DNA of 12,299 nt from Actinomycetota bacterium (GTDB lineage: Bacteria > Actinomycetota > Thermoleophilia > Miltoncostaeales > Miltoncostaeaceae), in the NCBI GenBank assembly GCA_005788075.1, contig SXZC01000123.1, forward strand, positions 1 through 12,299, read 5' to 3'. Below the pieces are notes generated by a model. That model was not told the origin of the DNA and ran no database searches. It worked only from the letters and a program-made list of their open reading frames with translations. Positions 7,283 through 12,299 of the stretch are shown here, piece by piece (the stretch's first letter is position 1; each line of letters begins with the position of its first letter). Position numbers and translations under genes: made by a program.

Positions 7283-7552
7283 TCAGCCCGTCTTTTCGCG
7301 GATCTTGATCGAGAGGTCGACGTCGCCCTGCACGCGGCGCCAGCACTCGTAGGGGTCGATGCCGGCCTTCTCGCAGATCTCCTCGAGGCGCTTCAGCATG
7401 CGCACGTCGGGCAGCAGCATGCCCACCACCTGGCCATCGGCGATCGTGAGCTCCACGCCTTCCTCGCCCTCCACGGGCCTGAGGGACATGTCCGCGAACG
7501 GCTGCACCGTGCGGAGGCTGAAGTACATGGGCGGCATGGGCCTGTCGGTCAT
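7283..7552 (-). CDS. Hypothetical 89-aa protein of unknown function
   Basis: I do not recognise this family. From the ATG at 7552 (GGAG 6 nt upstream on the minus strand) the product is a soluble 89-aa protein with no signal peptide or membrane segment. Residues 10-50 look mostly beta (YFSLRTVQPF, VELTIADGQVVGMLLPDV), and 50-75 look helical (RMLKRLEEICEKAGIDPYECWRRV) with two Cys (60, 70). It ends in a charged IKIREKTG. An in-frame start 14 codons upstream (7594) would run into the repeat element and is less likely. Balanced amino-acid use and a good ribosome site argue for a real gene. It is bracketed by the arms of a 20-bp inverted repeat, convergent with the DUF4395 fusion, and lies 79 nt downstream of the thioredoxin stop. 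Confidence 0.65.
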   Translation of the reverse strand: MTDRPMPPMYFSLRTVQPFADMSLRPVEGEEGVELTIADGQVVGMLLPDVRMLKRLEEICEKAGIDPYECWRRVQGDVDLSIKIREKTG

Positions 7553-7574
7553 GAGGTCTCCGGACGAACGGTTT

Positions 7575-7587
7575 GGTGCCTGGCACC
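7575..7587. repeat. Second REP-like core: 13-bp palindrome
   Basis: GGTGCCTGGCACC is a perfect 6-bp inverted repeat around a single central T. It differs by one base from the core of the neighbouring arm at 7601-7620, from which it is separated by 13 nt, so the two form a tandem BIME-like pair. It lies between the thioredoxin stop and the start of the 89-aa gene and could fold in the transcript leader. Confidence 0.65.
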
Positions 7588-7600
7588 GCGACACGGTTAC

Positions 7601-7620
7601 GTGCCTGACACCGGGGTGGG
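7601..7620 (-). repeat. Right arm of the 20-bp perfect inverted repeat (REP-like)
   Basis: GTGCCTGACACCGGGGTGGG is the exact reverse complement of 7214-7233, 367 bases away. Identity stops at both ends of the 20 bases. It lies 11 nt past the thioredoxin stop on that gene's strand. No transposase or integrase gene is in the window. Confidence 0.8.
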
Positions 7621-7631
7621 CACTATCGTAC

Positions 7632-7949
7632 CTACGACAGGTGCTTCTCCAGCGCCCTGCGGATCTTCTTCTCTGACGGGGATCCCGTGAGGCGCTCCGC
7701 CTCGGCTCCGTCGCGGAACAGGATGAGCGTGGGCAGGGAGAGCACGGCGTGCCGCGCGGGTGCCGCGGGGTGGGCCTCCACGTCGATGGCGGCCACTGCC
7801 AGGGCGCCCGCGTGCTCGGTTGCCAGGGCCTCGATCACGGGGGAGAGCTTGGCGCATGGCGCGCACCACGGGGCCCAGAAGTCCACGAGCACCAGGCCCT
7901 GCGCATCGATGACCCTCGCGTCGAAGTCGGCGTCGGTGAGCGCCGGCAC
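7632..7949 (-). CDS. trxA: Thioredoxin
   Basis: This 105-aa thioredoxin reduces disulfides in cytoplasmic proteins, normally using electrons from thioredoxin reductase. The active site is FWAPWCAPC (24-32), with Cys29 and Cys32 and Ala in place of the more common Gly of WCGPC. The cis-proline is in SLPTLILF (P73), and the central IDVEAHP strand is typical. Length matches classical TrxA, and no signal peptide is present. The start is a GTG at 7949 without a recognisable ribosome site, 14 nt after the L,D-transpeptidase stop, so it probably relies on coupling. A CTG at 7967 overlapping the upstream TGA is an alternative. No reductase gene is in view. Paralogues may exist elsewhere, so the gene name is by family. 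Confidence 0.92.
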   Translation of the reverse strand: MPALTDADFDARVIDAQGLVLVDFWAPWCAPCAKLSPVIEALATEHAGALAVAAIDVEAHPAAPARHAVLSLPTLILFRDGAEAERLTGSPSEKKIRRALEKHLS

Positions 7950-7963
7950 CGCGGGGGCGTCGG

Positions 7964-9562
7964 TCAGGGCTTGATCTCCACGGGCATGCCCACCGAGACC
8001 ATCTCAAAGAGCTCCTCCACCTCGGGGATGTGCATGCGCAGGCAGCCATGGCTGGCCGCGGTGCCGATGGAGTAGTCGGCGTATGTGCCGTGGATGCCCA
8101 CGGCCGGAGCCGACGTGCCGATCCACCGGGTGCCCAGCGGGTTGCCCGGCCCGGGCGGGATCTCACCGAGGCCCTCGGCCCACGGCGAGTCGGGCGGGAT
8201 CCACGTGGGGTTCTTCTGCTTGGTCACGATCTTGAACGTGCCGGTGGGCGTGGGGTACTGCGGCTGGCCGATGGCCACGGAGTACTTCTTCACCACCTTG
8301 CCGTTGCGCTCGAGCGTGAGCGAGTAGGACGAAAGGTCGATGGTGATCTTGCCCACGATCGCGCGCAGCGTGCGGGCGTCGACCTTGCCGTTCTGCTTCA
8401 GCTTGTACTTGCGCTGGTACTTCTTCACCGCGGCGACGGTCTTGGCGTCGTACTTGCCGGTGGATCCACCCTTCCAGAGACCGATCTCGCCGAGGCGCTC
8501 CTGCAGCTGGTCCACGTCGGCTCCCACGGCGCCCTCCATGAGCTGCTGGGTGCCGAACTCGCTCGAGGTGTCGACGAACGACGTGAACTCCTGGCGGGCC
8601 ACGTTCCCGCCCGGGTCGCGCACCCACACCGACACCACGTTCTTGCCCTCGGCCAGCTTGCCGGGGGCCAGCGCAAACCTGTTGCCCTTGATGGTGAGGG
8701 TAGGACCGTTGCCGTCGCTCGCCGCCTGGGAATCGGAGGTGGCGGTCTTCCCGCCCATCGCGTCGCGGCCGCGGAGCACGGGAATCTGCTGGCCATTGAT
8801 CTTGGCGCCGAAGATGAGGTCGCGCGGCTTGTCGCCGCCCACCTTGCCGTAGATCACCGGCGCGGCCGTGGTGGTGAGCTTGATCAGCTTCTTCTCGCCG
8901 GCGAGCGCGAGGGTGGGCATCTCCGTGTCGACCACCAGGTTGCGCTTCCTGGTGGTGGAGTTGCCGGCCTCATCGGTGGAGGTGAAGGTCACCGCGGTGC
9001 GACCCTCGGGCAGGGTGCCCTGCGTGCTCCACGAACCCGTGGACGCATCGGCCTTCACGGCCACCGAGCCACCCCCCCATGTGACCTGCACGATGCTGCC
9101 GGGCTGGGTGGTGCCCGCGAAGCGCACGTCGCGGGTGTTCACGCCGTCGCCCAGGGGAACGTTCACCTTGAGCGGTGGCGCCTTGCGGTCGACGGTGAAG
9201 GTCCACTCGGCCGACGCCCCGCGCGAGAAGAGGTTGCTGGCCGAGTACGACACAGCCATGGTGTGCGTGCCTTCGGTGAGGTTGGGGGCCTGCACCACTA
9301 TTCCGTCTCGGGCACCCGCGACCCTGTCGCTCACGTCCGTGCCGTCGATGGTGACGGTCAGGTCGCCCATCGCCCCCGATGTGGTGCCCACCACGATGGG
9401 CCGCTTCGAGGGGTTGATCGAGCCGTCGGCGGTGGGCTGCAGCGGGTTCACCACCGGGCGCGTGGTCCACTCGACCACGAGGAACGCGGCGAGCAGGCCG
9501 AACGCCACGATGCCGGTGACGATCACCGTGATCAGCCCGCTACGTGTTCCGAGTCCCCGCAT
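7964..9562 (-). CDS. L,D-transpeptidase (YkuD) with Ig-like repeats and peptidoglycan-binding domain
   Basis: This 532-aa envelope enzyme is expected to form 3-3 cross-links in peptidoglycan or attach ligands to it. One N-terminal membrane helix (about 10-31) anchors it, with the rest outside. Residues 40-340 hold beta-rich Ig-like/bacterial-Ig segments, shown by repeated patterns such as DRKAPPLKVNVPLGDG and DTEMPTLALAGEKK. Residues 342-404 are a PG_binding_1 domain (GADVDQLQERLGEIGLW). Residues 405-531 are the YkuD domain, starting ITIDLSSYSLTLERNG. The catalytic signature has His491 (GIHGTY) and SHGC (504-507), with Cys507 as nucleophile. The ATG at 9562 has GGAGG only 2 nt upstream, a short spacing. 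It precedes trxA by 14 nt and probably shares its transcript. The family assignment is firm; the order and number of Ig repeats is approximate. Confidence 0.95.
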   Translation of the reverse strand: MRGLGTRSGLITVIVTGIVAFGLLAAFLVVEWTTRPVVNPLQPTADGSINPSKRPIVVGTTSGAMGDLTVTIDGTDVSDRVAGARDGIVVQAPNLTEGTHTMAVSYSASNLFSRGASAEWTFTVDRKAPPLKVNVPLGDGVNTRDVRFAGTTQPGSIVQVTWGGGSVAVKADASTGSWSTQGTLPEGRTAVTFTSTDEAGNSTTRKRNLVVDTEMPTLALAGEKKLIKLTTTAAPVIYGKVGGDKPRDLIFGAKINGQQIPVLRGRDAMGGKTATSDSQAASDGNGPTLTIKGNRFALAPGKLAEGKNVVSVWVRDPGGNVARQEFTSFVDTSSEFGTQQLMEGAVGADVDQLQERLGEIGLWKGGSTGKYDAKTVAAVKKYQRKYKLKQNGKVDARTLRAIVGKITIDLSSYSLTLERNGKVVKKYSVAIGQPQYPTPTGTFKIVTKQKNPTWIPPDSPWAEGLGEIPPGPGNPLGTRWIGTSAPAVGIHGTYADYSIGTAASHGCLRMHIPEVEELFEMVSVGMPVEIKP

Positions 9563-9589
9563 GTCCTCCGACGCCCGTCTGCCCGCCGG

Positions 9590-9595
9590 AACATA
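9590..9595 (-). promoter_or_regulatory. Possible -10 element for the L,D-transpeptidase
   Basis: On the minus strand TATGTT fits a TANNNT -10 hexamer and is the only AT-rich patch in this 88-nt gap, 27 nt before the ATG. No good -35 is visible, so this is a weak call. Confidence 0.3.
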
Positions 9596-9618
9596 TCAGC
9601 CCACCACGCCGCCGAAGG

Positions 9619-9638
9619 CGCTGCCGGGTGTGGCAGCG
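9619..9638. terminator. Hairpin after otsB, possible terminator or processing site
   Basis: CGCTGCC (9619-9625) pairs perfectly with GGCAGCG (9632-9638) across a 6-nt loop, 12 nt past the otsB stop in the direction of otsB transcription. There is no T-tract, so it may act as a factor-dependent terminator, an mRNA stabiliser, or have no function. If it terminates, otsB and the L,D-transpeptidase are separate transcripts. Confidence 0.4.
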
Positions 9639-9650
9639 ACGCCTGTGAGG

Positions 9651-10442
9651 TCAGTCGATGAGGGCGCGCATGAGCTGCAGCACGCCGTCCGTGCCGTGCA
9701 CGGCCTCGTCGGCGCGCGCGCGCACGGCGGCGTCCACCTCCGCGCCGTCGGCGAGCACGCACCAGGCCGAGGCGATGCGCCCGTCATCCACCATCTGCCG
9801 CATGGCCCGCCAGGCGTCGGCGTCGGTGTGGTCATCGCCCACGTAGAGCACCCTCTGAGCCCCTGCGGCGAGCACGAGCTCGGCCAGCGCCGAGCCCTTG
9901 TCCACGTCGATGTCCGGCAGCAGCTCGAGGATCATCTTGCCGTCACGCGTGTGCAGGCCGGCCTCGCGCGCCGCGGGCCGCACCTCGGATCGCAGCCACT
10001 CCCCGGCGGCCCCCGGATCGGTGGCCTCGCGGTAGTGCAGGCTCACCGACGCACCCTTGTCCTCCATCCAGGTGCCGTGGGCGGCGAGCACGGCGCCATC
10101 GAGCCCCTCGACGAACCGCCGAAGTCGTGCAACGGGCTCGTCCGCTCCTGCGACCAGGCGCGGCGCGGCCCCGGGGCCCGCGATCTCCAGTCCGTGGTTG
10201 CCGCCGCGCGCGATGCCCGGCACGGGAACCATGCGGTCGACGTCCGCGAGGCCGCGGCCGCTGATGACCCCTGCGAGCAGGTACCGGTCGCGCAGGCCGG
10301 CCAGCAGGGCGAGCGCCTCGTCGGGCACGCGGGCGTCGGCGGCGTTGGCGACGATGGGCGCGAGCACGCCGTCGATGTCGAGGAGCACGGCGCTCTCATG
10401 CGGGTATTCGCGGAGGTCGTCGAGGAGGTCGCTCACGCGCAT
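9651..10442 (-). CDS. otsB: Trehalose-6-phosphate phosphatase
   Basis: This 263-aa HAD phosphatase converts trehalose-6-phosphate to trehalose, the second step of the OtsA/OtsB pathway for osmoprotection. Motif I is DIDGVLAPI (Asp22, Asp24), with Val in place of the usual Thr of DGT. VISGR (59-63), GNHGLE (81-86), EDKG followed by SLHYR (127-138), ELLP (173-176), DKGSAL (181-186) and GDDHTDADAW (202-211) are the family hallmarks in the correct order, so the protein looks complete and active. The ATG at 10442 lacks a strong ribosome site; an in-frame GTG two codons later is an alternative. No otsA is adjacent. It is divergent from the tetR gene, with a 137-188 nt gap depending on the tetR start. 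Confidence 0.93.
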   Translation of the reverse strand: MRVSDLLDDLREYPHESAVLLDIDGVLAPIVANAADARVPDEALALLAGLRDRYLLAGVISGRGLADVDRMVPVPGIARGGNHGLEIAGPGAAPRLVAGADEPVARLRRFVEGLDGAVLAAHGTWMEDKGASVSLHYREATDPGAAGEWLRSEVRPAAREAGLHTRDGKMILELLPDIDVDKGSALAELVLAAGAQRVLYVGDDHTDADAWRAMRQMVDDGRIASAWCVLADGAEVDAAVRARADEAVHGTDGVLQLMRALID

Positions 10443-10513
10443 TCACGCTAACACCACCGGGCCGTGCGGGCTGTGCATGGCTGCCCGCCACACATGCCCG
10501 GCGATGGTTTTCG

Positions 10514-10525
10514 GACCACCTGGTC
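10514..10525. promoter_or_regulatory. Palindrome upstream of tetR, possible operator
   Basis: GACCA-CC-TGGTC is a perfect 5-bp inverted repeat with a 2-nt centre, in the divergent otsB/tetR gap and 23 nt before the proposed tetR -10. It could be an operator acting on one or both promoters. Short palindromes are common in GC-rich DNA, so this is tentative. Confidence 0.3.
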
Positions 10526-10548
10526 TGCGCCTCCCATCAGGGCCGGGG

Positions 10549-10554
10549 TATAAA
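10549..10554 (+). promoter_or_regulatory. -10 element of the tetR promoter
   Basis: TATAAA stands out in strongly GC-rich sequence and fits a sigma-70-type -10. Transcription would begin near 10561. A matching -35 is not obvious at 17 nt spacing, as often in actinobacteria or with activated promoters. Confidence 0.5.
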
Positions 10555-10566
10555 GTCGGACCCCAC

Positions 10567-10585
10567 CGGAACATGACATGTGCCG
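10567..10585. promoter_or_regulatory. 19-bp near-palindrome, candidate TetR operator
   Basis: CGGaACATGaCATGTgCCG pairs in 8 of 9 positions around a central A, including a perfect ACATG/CATGT core (10571-10581). It lies just downstream of the expected transcription start and overlaps the alternative GTG at 10580. Size and position are typical for an autoregulatory TetR-family operator. This is predicted from symmetry alone. Confidence 0.5.
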
Positions 10586-10630
10586 TCCCCCCGTCGCACG
10601 CAGACGCCACACGAGGACGCTCGAAGAGCC

Positions 10631-11239
10631 ATGGCCACGAAGCCCGCCGACAAAGAGACCACGCCCGTTCGCCGCCCGCGAGGTCGCCCGCGCGATCCGC
10701 GCGTGGAGGGCGCCGTGCTGGGCGCCACACGCGACCTGCTGCTGGAAAAGGGCTACGGAGGCCTCACCATCGCAGCCGTCGCCGACATGGCGGGCGTTGG
10801 CAAGGGCACCATCTACCTGCGCTGGCCCGACAAGGAGTCGCTGGTGGTTGGCGCACTCGCCGAGGTGTGGGAGCCGGTGGCCGACATCGACACCGGCAGC
10901 CTGCGTGAGGACCTCTTCGGCTTCATGACCACCGCCATGCGCGCCATGAACGGCCAGGACGGCCGCCTCTTCACCGAGGTCGTGGCCGAGCTGTCCCGAT
11001 CGGGGCCCCTGAAGACGTACTGGGTCAATGAGATCTCGCGTCCGTGGGTGGAGGTGGTGAGTGCCTGCTTCACGCGCGGCATCGAGCGCGGCGAGATGCG
11101 CGCGGACGTCGACCTCCACGCCACCACCCAGGTGCTGCTCAGCCCGCTGCTGACGGTGCCGATGATGGAGGACAAGAAGATGACGACCCGCCACGTGAAC
11201 GCGTGGCTCGACATCGTGCTCGAGGGCGTCGCGCCCTAG
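10631..11239 (+). CDS. TetR/AcrR-family transcriptional regulator
   Basis: This 202-aa DNA-binding repressor has a basic N-terminal arm (RRPRGRPRDPR, 14-24) and the TetR_N helix-turn-helix at about 27-73 (LTIAAVADMAGVGKGTIYLRWPDKESL at 45-71). The C-terminal ligand and dimerisation domain (about 85-200) resembles the TetR_C type often written PF16859. The ligand is unknown and no efflux or enzyme gene is beside it on the same strand. I prefer the ATG at 10631 because homologues begin shortly before the basic arm. A GTG at 10580 is in frame but overlaps the operator-like palindrome. The -10 at 10549 and the palindrome at 10567-10585 suggest autoregulation. Divergent otsB is the nearest possible target. 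The TAG stop shares CTAG with the convergent nuoN stop. Confidence 0.92.
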   Translation: MATKPADKETTPVRRPRGRPRDPRVEGAVLGATRDLLLEKGYGGLTIAAVADMAGVGKGTIYLRWPDKESLVVGALAEVWEPVADIDTGSLREDLFGFMTTAMRAMNGQDGRLFTEVVAELSRSGPLKTYWVNEISRPWVEVVSACFTRGIERGEMRADVDLHATTQVLLSPLLTVPMMEDKKMTTRHVNAWLDIVLEGVAP

Positions 11240-12299
11240 GGAATCATCAGCGCGCGGGCGGCGTCCGCGCAGAGGTCGAGCATCGGCTGGGCCCAGATGG
11301 CCAGGGCGATGATCGACGCCGCGCCGGCCACGGCCACCGAGGCCACCGACAGCGGCACGCGCAACTCGCGCGCCGGTCGCGCGCCCTCGGGCGCCGGCGA
11401 CCACATGACGATGACCACGCGCAGGTAGTAGACCACGCTCACCACGCTGGCCAGCGCGCCCACGATGGCGAGCCAGCTCATGCTTGCGTCCACCGCCGTG
11501 CCGAACAGCAGGAACTTGCCGACGAAGCCCGCCAGCGGCGGGAAGCCCGCAAGCGACACCATTGCGAGGGTCATCACCACGCCGGCCCAGGGGCGCGCGC
11601 GGCCGAAGCCCGTGAAGGCGGTGAGCGTGTCGCCGGCCTCCACCTCGCGCTCGCGGAGCATGACGATGGCGAACGCCGCGAGGGTCATCCCCACGTATGC
11701 GAACAGGTAGTAGATGAGCGCCTCGGCCCCGGCGGCCGTGCCCACGGCAACGCCGATGAGCAGGTAGCCCGCCTGCGCGATGCTCGACCACGCCAGCATG
11801 CGCTTGACGTTCTGCTGCATGAGCGCGCCCACGTTGCCCACCACCATGGTCACCACGGCGAGGGCGCCGATGAGCGCGCGCCAGTCGCCCGATGCCTGCT
11901 GGGTGGCGCCGGTGAACACCAGCAGGAACGCGCCCATGGCGGCCACCTTGGTGCCGGTGCCCATGAAGGCGGTCACCGGGGTGGGGGCGCCCTGGTACCC
12001 GTCGGGCGTCCACATGTGGAACGGCACGGCACTGGCCTTGAAGCCCAGCGCCACCACGATGAGCACGATGGCCGCCACCAGCAGCGGCTCGGTGAGGAGG
12101 CCGTCCATGGTGTCGAGCTTCAGCGCGATGCCCGTGAGCGACGTGGTGCCGGTGGCCCCGTAGAGCAGCGCGAACCCGTAGATGAGGATCGCCGTGCCGA
12201 TGGACCCGGTGATGAGGTACTTGAGGCCGCTCTCGAGCGAGCGCTCGCGCGACACCTCGATGGCGCAGAGGATGTACAGCGCCACCGAGAGCAGCTCGA
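11236..12299 (-). CDS. nuoN: NADH-quinone oxidoreductase subunit N (C-terminal part; 5' end outside window)
   Basis: The frame is open to the right edge, so about 353 residues of a roughly 480-500-residue protein are visible and the N-terminus is missing. NuoN is a Mrp-antiporter-like membrane subunit of respiratory complex I, thought to move protons as NADH is oxidised. The visible part begins ELLSVALYIL and has KYLITGS, then the hallmark GFKASAVPFHMWTPDGYQGA followed by PTPVTAF, with the key Lys and His in a broken helix. MLAWSSIAQAGYLLIG and LAGFPPLAGFVGKF are also typical. About ten hydrophobic helices are recognisable. nuoN is usually the last gene of the nuo operon, and the convergent tetR here fits that. 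Upstream nuo genes should lie beyond the window edge. Confidence 0.95.
   Translation of the reverse strand, partial: ELLSVALYILCAIEVSRERSLESGLKYLITGSIGTAILIYGFALLYGATGTTSLTGIALKLDTMDGLLTEPLLVAAIVLIVVALGFKASAVPFHMWTPDGYQGAPTPVTAFMGTGTKVAAMGAFLLVFTGATQQASGDWRALIGALAVVTMVVGNVGALMQQNVKRMLAWSSIAQAGYLLIGVAVGTAAGAEALIYYLFAYVGMTLAAFAIVMLREREVEAGDTLTAFTGFGRARPWAGVVMTLAMVSLAGFPPLAGFVGKFLLFGTAVDASMSWLAIVGALASVVSVVYYLRVVIVMWSPAPEGARPARELRVPLSVASVAVAGAASIIALAIWAQPMLDLCADAARALMIP

Noticed and set aside
7210..7625. Target-site duplications flanking the 20-bp inverted repeat
   Set aside because: The bases just outside the left (GGC/C) and right (CACT) arms do not match, so a transposition signature is not supported.
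8030..9661. A 543-codon plus-strand frame opposite the L,D-transpeptidase, continued by another frame across otsB to 10451
   Set aside because: The product is repetitive Gly/His/Arg/Val-rich with no domain, while the minus strand has clear catalytic motifs throughout.
10448..12013. A 521-codon minus-strand frame across tetR and nuoN
   Set aside because: It spans two certain genes in other frames and has shadow-type composition.
1..12299. tRNA, rRNA, riboswitch, CRISPR array or phage genes
   Set aside because: I saw no cloverleaf, regularly spaced repeats, T-box before ileS or phage-type proteins; a covariance-model scan was not possible.

Overview
This is a 12.3 kb, very GC-rich (about 70% by eye), densely coded chromosomal fragment from a bacterium. 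The gene content is ordinary housekeeping: isoleucyl-tRNA synthetase, complex I subunit N, thioredoxin, an L,D-transpeptidase and trehalose-6-phosphate phosphatase. The actinobacterial-style IleRS, the DUF4395 membrane domain, the frequent GTG/TTG starts and the codon use suggest Actinomycetota, possibly a Thermoleophilia-like lineage. That placement is inference; there is no rRNA or marker tree here. I see no rRNA, tRNA, CRISPR array, phage or transposase gene.

Layout. Left edge to 855 (+): the 3' end of a secreted beta-propeller/Ig-like protein. 875-2535 (-): an alpha/beta hydrolase followed by a DAG-kinase-family lipid kinase, coupled by a 4-nt stop/start overlap. 2587-7199 (+): a likely operon of a HAD phosphatase, ileS (ATGA overlap) and a DUF4395-thioredoxin fusion 27 nt further on. 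7200-7631: an 89-aa orphan gene on the minus strand, bracketed by a perfect 20-bp inverted repeat. 7632-10442 (-): otsB, then an L,D-transpeptidase, then thioredoxin. 10580-11239 (+): a TetR regulator with a visible promoter and operator-like palindromes. 11236-12299 (-): the 3' part of nuoN, whose stop codon shares a CTAG with the tetR stop.

How the genes relate. The hydrolase/lipid-kinase pair looks like one lipid-processing unit. The HAD phosphatase and ileS are translationally coupled, but the metabolic link is not evident. Three thiol-dependent proteins lie close together: the DUF4395-thioredoxin fusion, thioredoxin and a Cys-dependent L,D-transpeptidase. No stretch longer than about 190 bases lacks a gene.

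I did not find an obviously new multi-gene system. The points most worth a second look are the altered GxHH signature in IleRS (in place of HxGH), a hydrolase whose ideal Shine-Dalgarno points to an ATA codon, and the inverted-repeat-bracketed orphan gene.
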